64,000 nt of DNA from Carnegiea gigantea. Its lineage: Eukaryota; Streptophyta; Magnoliopsida; Caryophyllales; Cactaceae. The stretch lies in the NCBI GenBank assembly GCA_029747015.1, contig JAKOGI010002141.1:7501-71500 (forward strand). Direction: 5' to 3'. This document shows, in pieces, positions 42,430-55,273 of this stretch. The notes beneath the pieces are model-generated. The model was not told the origin of the DNA, ran no database searches, and saw nothing but the letters and a program-made list of their open reading frames with translations. A program made the translations under genes and the position numbers. How positions within the stretch are numbered: the first letter of the stretch is position 1; each line of letters starts with the position of its first letter.

Positions 42430-45120
42430 CAGCTAAAAATACAAAATATTATTAATTAAAAAAAAACTTTTTTCGCATGCTAATACAACTTGTTGATGCG
42501 CCTCTGTAATTAGTATACTGGCTAGTTTAAAAGCTTGATATAAGCAAACCATTGCCAATACAACTTGCAATGAGGAGAAGCATTTTTTCAAATGAGTTGT
42601 AACAGTTAGTTTTCGATTTAGCAAATGAATAGCATTGAGCGAGTTGATCCAAAGGTCCAAAACAGCCATCCATCCCTTGTCATTTGACATAATCAGCACT
42701 TGTTTAATTGCCATTAACTCAGCCAAAAGAGCTTTCAGCCAGAATCGGGCGAGAAATGCAATGTACCCGTTGGAATTGACAATAAATAACAATTTCTATT
42801 CCTCCTCGTAGGCCTGTACTCTTCCAAAATCCATCCACTGTCAGTCTTGCCTCTGACATTGCACTACTCAACGCCCTATGGTATATACATTGACTCACAT
42901 AAGATGTTGAGCTTGAACATTTTAAGATTGTACCTGAAAATACTTCGTCTGAGCTGCACTACTTGTGAATGAGAATTCCATCCATTTGTGTATATTCGGA
43001 ATGCCTGTTTGGATTTGCCTCACTGCTTTAAAATGATGTTTGTTTCTCTAAGTCCAAATTCTCCAAATTGAATGCATAAATTGCCTTAATATTATCTTAT
43101 CCTCCTTGTCTATCAATAAGATGCTCAACCTATCCCTTAACCAATCTTTAAAGGTCACACTCCGACTCCCTCGTGCTCAAAGTTCTAAAATTATTTGGGC
43201 CCAAAATCTTTGCGTAAATGCACAATCACAAAATATGTACTCTCTTATCTCTTCTTCTTGATGACAAAAATTACATCCAAAACCTTGTCTCAGTCTGGAT
43301 ATTCTTTTGTTCCATTTGGTAGACATGCCATCATGGATTATCTTCCAAAACAAAATCTTCCACTTGTTAGATATCTGCAGACTACATATTATTTTCTACA
43401 CTCGATTATAAGTTGTATCCATCATCCCACTATCTACTTTTGTTTTCTTTAACCAAGCATGGCCTAATTTGATGGTGTATTCACCCATTTTAGTCCCTTC
43501 CCAAATTATAGTAGCTTCACATGTTGTTCTAATAACCATAGTAATTAAATACTTTGGTCTATTTCAAATGAAAATAATCTTTTCTCTAGTGTATTTCAAC
43601 TTTGTCCATTTATATCAAACATCTTGTTAACCTTCTTATTTTACCAATTTGCTGCATCCTTATGGTCTCGGAATTGATATACTTTCCATTCAACCCATCT
43701 ATTCTACCCAACTTCAATTTTATTTCCTTTCTTCACCGACCATCTGAGCTATTTTTGAAATTTCCTTGCCGCTTGCACATGTCCTTTCCTACTCAATGTC
43801 TATGGTTGCCTATTTCTCCATGATTCTACAGTCATAATTTGTAAGCGCACTCAATATTTTGTAGAATAGACCTTAGATCTTCTTAGCGGTGAATACGCCA
43901 TGTCCGCCTCATTAGTAAGCATTTATTAAAGGCCATAATGTCCGTATGGCTAAGTCTCTGCCCTTTTGGAAAAGGTACATACTGTCCCTCTTTATCTAGT
44001 ATGTGAATGCTTCCTCTTTGCATTAGCCTAGAAAAATCCTGATATGAACTTATTCACCATCTTTGGTATTCATTGTAGAAGTTAAATATGGATATAACAT
44101 GATTACCAAGTGTCATTAGCATAGTGTTAATTAGGAACCCATGTGAGATAAAATCTCTGTCTGCCCACCTTGTAATCTATCTTGCAAAAAATCCGCAAGA
44201 AAAGGAAAATGAATATTTTTACGTATGGGCAAGACAACGTTAGTGCCAAGTTAATTCCCAAACGGCTCTTCGAGTGAGAAATTAAAGATCAGCCTCAACA
44301 TTACCTTATCTACTTCAAAGGGATTAGGGGGCATATATATAAGAGATTTTGAGGAATTCATCATCTTCCATGGTAAAAAGTAGAATGTGCCTATAGTCAA
44401 AAGGGTAGCATTATTAGCATAGAAAAGATGATTTATTACAGACGCCTAATGGGCAACTCATACCCCTATGATCAATCTTTACTCACTATCATGACAGGTA
44501 CTTCAATGCATAAGATAAATAGGTATGGAGATAACATATTGCCTTGCCGAATACCAACCCTAGCCTTAATGATTGAGAGGGTACACCAATTGATAAGGAT
44601 ATGATATGATACTCCATTATGATTTGAGCCTATACTTTTGGAAATCCAAAATGTCTCAATACTTCTTCTAAAATGTCATTGTATGCAATCATATGCTTTA
44701 CTCACATCTACTTTTAGTGTTACAAGCTGAGTTCCTATACACTTCAATCAAATAGTTCACATAATCTCATAAGCAACCAAGTAATTGTCTCCTATGAATC
44801 TCTCTAGGCCGAAGTCATGCTAGTGTGGCCCAACTATCTTTGCTATTACCTTTATAAGTTGCAAGGCTCGACATTTTGACAACCCTTTATAATGTTGCAA
44901 AAGTTAGTAGGCCGAAAATCCCCAAAAGATTCAGGGCTATCTTTATTTGGAATCAACGCAATAAACGCATGGCTAATTTGTTAAAGGAGCTGCACAAGTG
45001 GATTGATTTGGTTATGGCATTTGACATATCATCTCATATAATATACTAATATTGGCGATAAAATGCCATCGGATTGCCATCTGGCCCTAGGGATTCAACC
45101 CATCCATTTTAAAAGAAGGT
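42430..45120 (-). pseudogene. LINE remnant: RT, zf-RVT and RNase H-like domain
   Basis: On the minus strand from 45120 downward, a conceptual translation reads SHAFIALIPNKDSPESFGDF (start of a plant LINE RT), then diffuse RT fragments to about 43900. Next come a zf-RVT-like region (43400-43100: RLRQGFGCNFCHQEEEIREY, CDCAFTQRFWAQ) and an RNase H-like tail (42792-42433: FWLKALLAELMAIKQVL, VLDLWINSLNAIHLLN). The order RT, zf-RVT, RNase H is that of plant L1-type elements. Stops are dense; no ends or target duplication are visible. Confidence 0.75.
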
Positions 45121-45727
45121 TGTCTTACCTCTTCTCTTGTAAATGGTTGAAGTAGCTAGTCCACATATTTCATAGAGAGATGTCTAGGCTCAAAAGTTAG
45201 CACCTGCTCCAAGAGTTGTGAATGAGACAATGTAGATACCTCTCTCTAAGGCTTGAATAATTGGGGAAAGTACCTATTAGCCTTCTGTTGTGGTTTATAC
45301 ATATCTTGATCCAAGTAACATTGACTTGTATCTAATATACTTTAAGCTAGAATGTCTCACGCTACCCTTGAAGTAACTGAAGCATAATTGAGTATAACCA
45401 TTGTAACACCCCATTATTTAACAATGAGTAATCATCTCTAATCTTGCATTGATCATATGATTATAAATATTTATCAAAGTAGTAAGCTACACAAAATTTA
45501 AAGTACGACAAAGGAAATGCTCAAATAGAGCAATTTAAGTGACCACAGTTTTTCCTTTTTTAGAACAAATTTGATTGCAAATAATTATGAAAAGATATAC
45601 ATTTATACACAAGAATACATATGTACCTGGAAAAAAAAGCTAAAATTAATTAAGCCAACTAAATTTCTTAATAATTAAGAAAATCAATTATACATATACA
45701 CAAGAATACATGGTTTTTATGTTTAGT
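45121..45727. other. AT-rich flank between LINE fossil and Athila array
   Basis: No frame is supported. CACAAGAATACAT occurs at about 45609 and 45700, a short direct repeat. The first Athila-like LTR starts at 45728. Confidence 0.4.
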
Positions 45728-47455
45728 TGATAATTCATATTTTATATATAATTTTCTCCTTCATTTCATCTACTTTTATGTCTTTGAAATATATTCTTAT
45801 GGGTAAATAATGCATAGTTTATGATATTTTCAGGTAGAAATAAATATAGAAGAGTTTGGGATAAAGTTGATTAATTCTACTCGGAACTCCTACAAGTGCA
45901 ATGCCTAGAGTCCAAGCTTAAGCCCAAAGGAAAAGAAAGAGGAAAAAAAAAAAAAAGAAGAAGAAATAGAAGGTCCGGCCCAGCTTCTCGCGGCCCAAGA
46001 AAGCTTCACAAGTCATCTCCCCCGGCCTGCCTTTCTCTACAAATCAGGGCTCTGTGCGCGGCCCAATTCCTCAGCTTTCCCCTCTCCTCTTCTCCCTTCC
46101 AACTCTCTCCGTTTGGGCCTGCTCTGGGTGGCTCAGTTCAGCTTCCTCCTTCCCTTTCACTTCATCTCTCTCTCTTCCTTTCCTTCCCTCTCCCGTCTGG
46201 GCCTGCTCTCTACGGCCCAAACGGCAGCCTTCACCAGCCTGCATCCACCTTTTTTTTCCCGTTCTCCCATTTTCCCACATGGCTAATTCTTAACCTAGTC
46301 AAATGCCATTAATCAAAATTAATATTATACTTATGACTAGCCATGACCATACATGTAACATCCCAAATTAATTGGAATTGATTTTCATTAATTTTTGGGG
46401 TATCCTAAGGGGTTGGATTTTCATTATAAAAAGGGTTCAAGGTTGAGGAAAAAAGATACTCATATCCATCCGGACACACTCACACTCATACATTCATCCT
46501 TTCTCTCTCTCATTCTCCCATCTTCTATCTTCTATTTTTTAGAGAGTTGAGAGAGTCTTTATAAGACAAGACCATTTGGATTGAGGGGTTAAGAAGAAAA
46601 TAAGGTTTGTTAGCTATTTTTCTCTTCTCTTCTCATCTTATTTGCGAGTCAAATTTAAGAGTTTACATTTAATTATATCATTTGTGCAATTGAGTACAAA
46701 GTTTGGACATAGGAAGTGAAATATACTAACGCTAATGGTGTTTTCACTAACTATGATCGGCTAAACTACTCATTCTAGGATTAAGATGGATCCTTGGTGA
46801 TAATATTCTTTTGCTAATTTCTTATGGGGTTATTTTTATCTCTTTTACATAATCTTGAGTTTATATTTGATCATAATCTATTTACGCATCTTAACACTAA
46901 TGTTTAATCATGTTGATTACAATAGTTTAATTTGCTATCTCAAATGAATATTAGACCTTGTAGGCTAATATCTGATTATGTAATTGGACTTAAAATTATA
47001 ATTATTTCAATTGAATAATTTATGCTAGAAATTAGATGAGTTATATCTAACAAGAATAATTCATGCTAAGCCACTAGATAAATAATCTCATTTGATAATA
47101 ATAACCATCTTTTTGACTTATGCCTAATACTTGTAGTTTAGGTTGAACAAGTGACAAATTGAATCCCCATTTAAATTAGTAAATCAGTATTGGCATCAAA
47201 GGTGAAATCCAAAGTCCTAGATCTTTCTCTTATTGATTTCTCTCCAATCTCTTGCTTGTTTACTCTTATTTTGCTCCTTAATTCATTTTGATAATTGAAC
47301 TCATAAATTGAATTATTCTTTACAATCAGAAAGGATAAATTTAAAATCACTATTGTTCATCGTGGGATTGACAGCCCTATGCTCGCTTGTCTACAATTGA
47401 CCTTGTGTATTTGCAAGTAAAAAAGTTTTTAAAACTAAACATAAAATCCACATCA
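45728..47455 (+). repeat. Athila-like LTR 1
   Basis: 1728 bp, starting TGATAATTCATATT and ending AATCCACATCA, so the ends form a TGAT...ATCA inverted repeat. A GC-rich segment at 45960-46230 carries six GGCCCA or TGGGCC words. TATAAAAA lies at 46425-46432, in CATTATAAAAAGGG. Open frames inside it are compositional. Confidence 0.93.
46425..46432 (+). promoter_or_regulatory. TATA box of LTR 1
   Basis: TATAAAAA followed by GGGTTCAAGG. LTR 3 has the same box at 58564-58571 (CACTATAAAAAGGG), whereas LTR 2 reads ACAATAAAAAGGG at 52491, a damaged box. Confidence 0.6.
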
Positions 47456-47461
47456 AGTTTT

Positions 47462-47479
47462 TGGCGCCGTTGCCGAGGA
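47462..47479 (+). promoter_or_regulatory. Primer-binding site, unit 1
   Basis: TGGCGCCGTTGCCGAGGA matches the tRNA-Asp-type site of Athila elements except for one base. It recurs intact at 53532 (unit 2) and with a C-to-T change (TGGCGTCGTTGCC) at 59597 (unit 3). Confidence 0.85.
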
Positions 47480-48050
47480 ACGGATAGTGATTTTTGAATT
47501 TTCTCTTCCTTTTATTTATTTTTTCCCCCTTCCCTGCTAATCTAACAATTTTATTTATTTATTCTCCATCCCCTTCCCTTGTCTTTTTTATTTCATTCCC
47601 TAATCCCTACTAATCTAACCATTTTATTTTTGTTCTTTCCGCTCCCTTCTAATCTAACTATTTTCCCTATCCCTTCTAGCCTAATCTTTTTTTTATTTTT
47701 TTTAATTTTTTTCCCTCTTCCCCACTAATCTAATAACCTAATCTAACTTTTTTTTCTTTTTGTTATTTTATTTGTTGTACCCAATCTAACAATCCCTTCC
47801 CCTTTTATTTCCTTTGTTCTTATTTTATTTTATTTTATTTTATATTTTATTTTCTTTTATTTTGCTTTATTATTTTTTGTTATTTTGCCCCTTCCCTTGG
47901 CTCTTTCGTTTATTTGTATATTTTTATTTTTATTTTTATTTATTTATTTTTTTGTTCTTTCTTCTTATTTCTCTCTTCTTTTTTCTCTTTTATTTTGTTT
48001 GGTGGTTATTATTGTGGTGATTTCATTATTTTCTTTTTGTTGTTTGTTGC
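47480..48050 (+). other. T/C-rich untranslated leader, unit 1
   Basis: About 570 bp of CTAATCTAAC, TTTTATTTT and CCCTTCC words with no coding content. Hydrophobic Phe/Leu/Tyr frames here and at 53550-54120 and 59610-60120 are artefacts of the T-richness. Unit 3 is shorter by about 65-80 bp here. Confidence 0.7.
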
Positions 48051-49200
48051 TATATACTTGGTAGACGTTCTTTGTGCTTGGATCTTGAACTATATAATTC
48101 TGAAATTGAACGCTCTCTTCGTAAGATAAGAGCTAAGAAAAAGGAATCTAAGAATAAGATGGCTGAACAACCAACCCCGCTACCTAAGCAACTTAAGGAA
48201 TATTTCACTCCCGCCACATATGATTCACCAACAAGATCACGTATGCCCACTGTTACGGTGCCATTTGAGATTAAACATTCTCTTATCCAAATGCTTCCGT
48301 CGTTTTATGGGCTAGAGTCTGAAAATCCTTTCAAGCATGTTGATGCATTGTTAGAGATTTGCTCTATTGTATTTTTAAATAATATCTCTTATAATGCTCT
48401 TCGCTTGCGGCTTTTTCCTTTTTCTTTAAAAGATAAAGCTAAAACTTAGTTTGACACTAAGATAAATATCACCACTTGGGATCAATTGCAAAAGGAATTC
48501 TTGAAAAAATTTTTCTCTATTGGTAAACTAACTGCCTTAAGATGTGCTATAACCACCTTTCACATAACAAAAATGAGCAATTGCATGAAAGTTGGGAAAG
48601 GTTTAAAGAATTGTTGTGATGTTGTCCTCATCATGAGGTACCTATGTGGCAACTTGTCCAGAGTTTTTACTCTGGCTTAGATGAGTACAATAAGCAGATG
48701 GTTGATGCATCATGTGGTGGTAGTTTCTTGTACAAAACTCCTGAAGAAGCTTGGAAATTATTTGAACATTTGAGTGAAAATTCACACTTGTATGCTACTT
48801 CCTCACATTCTGATTTGCTTAGGCAATTAGGAAGTATAGGAGAGATTTATGAGATTTCACATTCAATAAACCTTTCTAGTAAAGTTGATACTTTAGCTAA
48901 GAAATTTGATCAATTGTTGTGAATGAACAAAGTGTCTAATGCCCCTTCTATGCAAGATGTGTGTTCGATTTGTACTAGTCCCATGCATGCTTCTGTTGAA
49001 TGTCCGTGTATTGGTAAGTCTGACTGTGTGACTGAACAAGTAAATGCTAGCCAAGGATTTTCTTCATCCAACAATCCTTATTCTAATACCTATAATCATG
49101 GTTGGAGGAATCATCCTAATTTTTCATGGAGGTCTCAAAATGTTGAGAATCCTCAGGCCCAGTCTAGTAGACCTACCCCTTCTTGTTTTCAAAACCAGTG
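48051..49200 (+). pseudogene. Athila-like gag, unit 1
   Basis: The expected start codon reads ATA at 48051; the next ATG in the main frame is at 48159 (MAEQPTPLPKQLKEYF). The retrotransposon gag core follows: IQMLPSFYGLESENPF, LRLRLFPFSLKDKAKT, then TAG at 48447 where unit 2 has Trp. A one-base loss near 48560 shifts the frame. Further on are WKLFEHLSENSHLY and KFDQLL, then the TGA at 48920-48922 common to all units, then a Cys-rich knuckle-like CSICTSPMHASVECPC. Normally it forms the particle shell. Confidence 0.88.
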
Positions 49201-49418
49201 ATATGCCCCTCCTTCTTCCTATCAAGCTCCATCTGGGAGCTCTGATATAGACAAGGTAATTTCTGCCCTTGGCACCTTGACCTCTGTTGTGCAAAATGTT
49301 GATTCTAAGGTCCAACGAATTGAGTCTAAGATGCACATTGTTGACTTTCACTCATAGTCTATAGCTAACTTAGAAACCCAACTTGGGCAACTAGTCATAG
49401 CTGTAGGTACAAGAGAAA
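49201..49418 (+). pseudogene. End of gag region and deletion junction, unit 1
   Basis: The frame reads VISALGTLTSVVQNVDSKVQ, then SIANLETQLGQLVIAV, then GTRER and TAG. In complete Athila-type elements several kb of protease, RT and RNase H should follow. Here the next bases already encode the integrase N-terminus in a different frame. The junction lies close to GGTACAAGAGAAAGATAGG (49406-49424). Confidence 0.75.
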
Positions 49419-50646
49419 GATAGGTTCTTCTCACAGGTAAGACATTACTATTGGGAAGATCCTTATCTTTTCAAACATTGCCCTAACCAAGTGATACGTA
49501 GATGTGTCCCCGAGAGTGAAATTCATAGTATTCTTACCTTTTGTCACTCTTATGCGTGTGGTGGTCACTTTGGAGGTCGTAGGACAGCTGCCAAAGTCCT
49601 ACAAAGTGGGTTCTTTTGGCCCACTCTGTGTAGAGATGCTCATCCATTCTGTCTTGCTTGTGAGCGTTGTCAACGTACGGGTGCCCTGTCCCGTCGTGAT
49701 GTGATGTCCCTTTCTCCTATTCTGATTGTTGAGATATTTGATGTGTGGGCATTGATTTCATGGGTCCTTTTCCCCCATCTTTTGGCTTTGTATACATATT
49801 GATTGCTATGGATTATGTGTCAAAGTGGGTGGAAGCTCAGGCTACTAGGACTAATGACCACAAGGTTGTGGTCAAGTTTATGAAAGAATACATTTTCTAT
49901 CGATATGGGACCCCTAGAGCCTTTATTAGTGATGGAGGGAGTCACTTTTTTCATTAATCTTTTGAGGCTTTGCTTAGAAAGTATTCTATGACTCACAAAG
50001 TAGCTACCCCTTATCACCCTCAGACTAGTGGTCAAGTTGAGGTGTCTAATCGTGAAATTAAGTCTATCCTTGAAAAAACGGTTCGACCTGATAGAAAAGA
50101 CTGGTCTTTGTGATTACATGATGCTCTTTGTGCCTATCGTACTGCTTATAAGACCCCCATTGGGATGTCTCCTTACCGGCTTCTTTTTGATAAGGCTTGT
50201 CACTTGCCAGTTGAGTTAGAACACCATGCTTTTTGAGCTATTAAAGCTTTTAATTTTGATATGAAACAAGCAGGTTCTAACTGCATGCTTCAATTGAATG
50301 AGTTGGATAAATTGCGTAATGAAGCCTATGAGAATGCTAAGATTTATAAAGCCAAAACCAAAGCTTTTCATGATAAAACGATTTCTCGTAAATCTTTTGA
50401 ACCTAATCAGAAGGTTTGGCATTTTAACTCTAAGCTTAAGCTATTTCCTGGCAAGTTGAGATCTAGATGGGATGGTCCTTTTGTTGTCCAACAAGTGTTT
50501 CCCTCTAGGGGGTCCGAATTTTGGATCCCCAAGATGGTAGAGTTCTCATGGTTAATGGTCAACGTTTGAAACATGTTGTGACTCATGATATTAACCCTGG
50601 TTTGATTGAATCCATCAACTTGGCTAACCTTGTCTACTATGATTAG
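49419..50646 (+). pseudogene. Athila-like integrase, unit 1
   Basis: The frame begins around [19 protein letters not shown]. The zinc-binding domain reads [19 protein letters not shown] and CLACERCQRTGALS. A one-base loss at about 49748 shifts the frame between DVW and GIDFMGPF, which holds the first catalytic Asp. The second Asp is in FISDGGSHF and the Glu in [12 protein letters not shown]. Stops lie at about 49956, 50112 and 50233 (TTTTGA, shared with unit 2). The C-terminal GPF-type motif [12 protein letters not shown] is kept. It ends LVYYD then TAG at 50644. Confidence 0.88.
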
Positions 50647-51785
50647 TGGGTAAGGCATTGTCTGGCTAAAGACATTAAACTTAGCGCTTATTGGGGGGCA
50701 ACCTAATCTTTTTAGGTGATTTTGAGTCTTTTATTTTTATTTTTATTTTTTCTATCAAGGTGTGCTTGTGTTTTTAAGTGTGATTCTTCACTTGATTTTG
50801 GCTCTTGAGGTTGTTGATAGTTGTGAAGGTGCATTGGGAGGTTGATTGTTAAGCTTCAATGGACACAACTTCCTCGTGCTATCAGGTTGTGTTGCTCTTT
50901 TCTCCATTTCCCTCTATCTTATTATTTTTAACATTGAGGATAATGTACAACTTAGGTGTAGGGGGGAAGGCAAAATAAAAATATTAAGAAAAATTGAAAC
51001 TTGAAAATTTGTGGGTGAATTTGATTTTGGGAAGATTTTGATTGTTCTAATTGTGTGTGTTTTATTCCTATTATGTGGATTTAATTCATGTGACCCATGC
51101 TCACTAGAGATTATTTCTAGCTTTGACAAGTTGAAGACTAAAATTTTTGCTGTGCTAATGTCACTATGTAGTCGAATTTTGAGTTTGCGATGTAACTCCA
51201 TTTACAATGTCATGTTGAGTATTCCATAAGCATTGAGATCCCCATTGGCTTTTTTTTTTTTAAAAAAAGGAAATGCAATAAATTGAATTAATTGAGTTCT
51301 GATTTCGGTACCAATGTTCAAGTCCTATCTTTATTCATATCTTTAATTGCCTGAATATGTACTAAATATTTCTCTGAGTGTTATCTTTATGCATATCTTT
51401 ACCTACTCAAGAAAGCACATGAGATCAAGTAACTTTTGAAATAATAAAGAAAAAAGCAAATCAAAAAAAATTGATTTGGCATTCGGGGCTCAATTTTAAA
51501 AGATGCTCTTGTGATTTTTATTATGTGGGGTGAAATTTTGTACTTACGATTTGCTACATGGTTTCATTGTGTGCTTAATTTGCTCTAATTTTTGGCTATG
51601 GACTAAGTTGGGGTTAGAAATTTTTGATAATGAATTGTGGGTTGGTAGTGAATTGATAAATGTGATTTGGAGTGGACATTTATAATTGGGTCACTTGGTT
51701 TTCTTCCCAGATCTTATTCTTCTTGATGGTTTAAATGAACACATGCATTATTGGTGTTCTTTGCTCGAAGAGTAGCAAAGTCTTG
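50647..51785 (+). other. 3' noncoding tail of unit 1
   Basis: Follows the integrase stop with TTATTGGGGGGCAACCTAA. At 50933-50970 a polypurine-like block (ATTGAGGATAATG, then TTAGGTGTAGGGGGGAAGG) resembles the true polypurine tract about 830 bp further on. Later sequence encodes at most a short conserved frame, open only in unit 3. No env-like gene is recognised. Confidence 0.6.
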
Positions 51786-51797
51786 GTGTGGCGGAGT
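51786..51797 (+). promoter_or_regulatory. Polypurine tract, unit 1
   Basis: GGTGTGGCGGAG directly before LTR 2, in the family pattern GTGTGGGGGAG but with one pyrimidine interruption. Unit 2 has GTGTGAGGGAG at about 57856 and unit 3 GTGTGGGGGAG at about 63856. Confidence 0.7.
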
Positions 51798-53525
51798 TGA
51801 TAATTCATATTTTATATATAATTTTCTCCTTCATTTCACCTACTTTTATGTCTTTGAAATATATTCTTATGGGTAAATAATGCATATTTTATGATATTTT
51901 CAGGTAGAAATAAATATAGAAGAGTTTGGGATGAAGTTGATTAATTCTACTCGGAACTCCTACAAGTGCAATGCCTAGAGTCCAAGCTTAAGCCCGAAGG
52001 AAAAGAAAGAGGAACAAAAAAAAGAAGAAGAAACAGAAGGTCCGGCCCAACTTCTCGTGGCCCAAGAAAGCTTCACAAGTCATCTCCCTCGGCCCGCCTT
52101 TCTCTACAGATCAGGGCTTTGTGCACGACCCAATTCCTCAGCTCTCCCCTCTCCTCTTCTCCCTTCCAACTCTCTCCGTTTGGGCCTGTTCTGGGCGGCC
52201 CAGTTCAGCTTCCTCCTTCCCTTTGACTTCATCTCTCTCTCTTCCTTTCCTCCCCTCTCCCGTCTGGGCCTGCTCTCTACGGCCTAAACGCCAGCCTTCA
52301 CCAGCCTGCATCCACCTTTTTTTTCCCCCTTCTCCCATTTTCCAACATGGCCAATTCTTAACCTAGTTAAATGCCATTAATCAAAATTAATATTATACTT
52401 ATGACTAGCCATGACCATGCATGTAACATCCCAAATTAATTGGAATTGATTTTCATTAATTTTTGGGGTATCCTAAGGGGTTGGATTTTCACAATAAAAA
52501 GGGTTCAAGGTTGAGGGAAAAAGATACTCATATCCATCCATACACACTCGCACTCATACATTCATCCATTTTCTCTCTCATTCTCTCATCTTCTATGTTC
52601 TATTTTTTTAAAGAGTTGAGAGAGTCTTTGTAAGACAAGATCATTTGGGTTGAGGGGTTAAGAAGAAAATAAGCTTTGTTAGCTATTTTTCTCTTCTCTT
52701 CTCATCTCATTTGTGAGTCAAATTTAAGAGTTTACATTTGATTATATCATTTGTGTAATTGAGTACAAAGTTTGGAAATAGGAAGTGAAATATACCAACT
52801 CTAACGGTGTTTTCACTAACTATGACCGGTTAAACTACTCATTCTGGGATTAGGATGGATCCTTGGTGATAATATTCTTTTGCTAATTTCTTATGGGGTT
52901 ATTTTTGTCTCTTTTACATAATCTTGAGTTTATATTTGATCATAATCTATTTATGCATCTTATTACTAATGTTTAATCATGTTGATTACAATAGTTTAAT
53001 TTGCTATCTCAAATGAATATTAGGCCTTATGGGCTAATATGATGATTATGCAATTGAACTTAAAATCGTAATTATTTCAATTGAAAAATTTATGCTAGAA
53101 ATTAGATGAGTTATGTCTAAGAAGAACAATTCATGCTAAGCCACTAGATAAATAATCTCATTTGATAATAATAACCATCTTTTTGACTTATGCCTAATGC
53201 TTGTAGTTTAGGTTGAACAAGTGACAAATTGAATCCCCATTTAAATTAGTAAATCAGTATTGGCATCAAAGGTGAAATCCAAAGTCCTAGATCTTTCTCT
53301 TATTGATTTCTTTCCAATCTCTTGCTTGTTTACTCTAATTTTGCTCCCTAATTCATTTTGATAATTGAACTCATAAATTGAATTATTCTTTACAGTCAGA
53401 AAGGATAAATTTAAAATCGCTGTTGTTCCTCGTGGGATTGACAGCCCTATGCTCGCTTGTCTACAATTGACCTTGTGTATTTGCAAGTAAAAAGGGTTTT
53501 AAAACTAAACATAAAATCCACATCA
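51798..53525 (+). repeat. Athila-like LTR 2
   Basis: 1728 bp, same length and ends (TGATAATTC...CACATCA) as LTR 1. It serves as the 3' LTR of unit 1 and the 5' LTR of unit 2. The TATA box is damaged (ACAATAAAAAGGG, 52491-52503). Confidence 0.93.
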
Positions 53526-54132
53526 AGTTTTTGGCGCCGTTGCCGAGGAACGGATAGTGATTTTTGAATTTTCTCTTCCTTTTATTTATTTTTTCCCCCT
53601 TCCCTGCTAATCTAACAATTTTATTTATTTATTCTCCATCCCCTTCCCTTGTCTTTTTTATTTCATTCCCCAATCCCTACTAATATAACCATTTTATTTT
53701 TGTTATTCCCGCTCCCTTCTAATCTAACTATTTTTCCTATCCCTTCTAACCTAATCTTTTTTTTTATTTTTTTTATTTTTTTCCCTCTTCCCCACTAATC
53801 TAACAACCTAATCTAACTTTTTTTTCTTTTTGTTATTTTATTTATCGTACCTAATCTAACAATCCCTTCCCCTTTTATTTCCTTTGTTCTTTTTTTATTT
53901 ATTTTATTTTATATTTTATTTTCTTTTATTTTGCTTTGTTATTTTTTGTTATTTTCCCCTTCCCTTGGTTCTTTCTTTTATTTGTTTATTTTTATTTTTA
54001 TTTATTTATTTTTTTGTTCTTTCTTCTTATTTCTCTCTTCTTATCTCTCTTTTCTTTTTTCTCTTTTATTTTGTCTGGTGGTTATTATTATGGTGATTTC
54101 ATTATTTTCTTTTTGTTGTTTGTTGCTATATG

Positions 54133-55273
54133 GTTGGTAGACGTTCTTTGTGCTTAGATCTTGAACCATATAATCCTGAAATTGAACACTCTCTTCGTAA
54201 GAGCTAAGAAAAAGGAATCTAAGAACAAGATGGCTGAACAACCAACCCCACCACCTAAGCAACTTAAGGAATATTTCACTCCCGCTACATATGATTTACC
54301 AACAAGATCACGTATGCCCACTGCTACGGTGCCATTTGAGATTAAACATTCTCTTATCCAAATGCTTCCGTCGTTTTATGGGTTAGAGTTTGAAAATCCT
54401 TTTAAGTATGTTGATGCATTCTTAAAGATTTGCTCTACTGTGTTTTTAAATAATATCTCTGATGATGCTCTTTGCTTGCGGCTTTTTCCTTTTTCTTTAA
54501 AAGATAAAGCTAAAACTTGGATTGACACTAAGATAAATATCACCACTTGGGATCAATTGCAAAAGGAATTCTTGAAAAAGTTTTTCTACATTGGTAAACT
54601 AATTGCCTTAAGACGTGCTATAACCACCTTCTCACATAATAAAAATGAGCAATTGCATGAAAATTGAGAAAGGTTTAAAGAATTATTGCGATGTTGTCCT
54701 CACCATGAGGTACCTATGTGGCAACTTGTCCAGAGTTTTTACTCTGGCTTAGATGAGCACAATAGGCAGATAGTTCATGCGTCATGTGGTGGTAGTTTCT
54801 TATACAAAATTCCTAAAAAAGCTTGGGAATTATTTGAACATTTGAGTGAAAATTTACACTTGCATGCTACTTTCTCACATTCTGATTTGCCAAGACAATT
54901 AGGAAGTAAAGGGGAGATTTATGAGGTTTCACATTCAATTGACCTTTCTAGTAAAGTTGATACTTTAGCTAAGAAATTTGATCAATTGTTGTGAATGAAC
55001 AAAGTGTCTAATGCCCCTTCTATGCAAAATGTGTGTTCGATTTGTATTAGTCCCATGCATGCTTCTGTTGAATGTCCGTGTATTGGTAAGTCTGACAGTG
55101 TGACTGAACAAGTAAATGCTAGCCGAGGATTTTCTTCATCCAACAATCCTTATTCTAATACCTATAATCATAGTTGGAGGAATCATCCTAATTTTTCATG
55201 GAGGTCTTAAAATGTTGAGAATCCTCAGGCCCAGTCTAGTAGACCTACCCCTCCTTGTTTTCAAAACCAGTGA
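54133..55273 (+). pseudogene. Athila-like gag, unit 2
   Basis: The start codon ATG is at about 54130 (MVGRRSLCLDLEPYN in outline). A 5-bp deletion relative to unit 3 (CTTCGTAAGAGC) shifts the frame at about 54197. The core then runs open from MAEQPTPPPKQLKEYF (54231) to NEQLHEN and TGA at 54665, where unit 3 keeps SW. The late segment WELFEHLSENLHLHATF and the shared TGA at 54992-54994 follow. The knuckle-like CSICISPMHASVECPC is kept. Confidence 0.88.

Noticed and set aside
45896..46312. 138-codon frame starting MQCLESKLKPKGKERG, repeated at 51966 and 58035
   Set aside because: It lies inside the LTR upstream of TATA, has no homology I recognise, and the three copies differ by frameshifts; compositional.
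47814..48129. Hydrophobic Phe/Leu/Tyr-rich frames suggesting membrane proteins (also 53884-54157, 59847-60155)
   Set aside because: These arise from the T-rich leader of each retroelement unit and are not conserved in frame.
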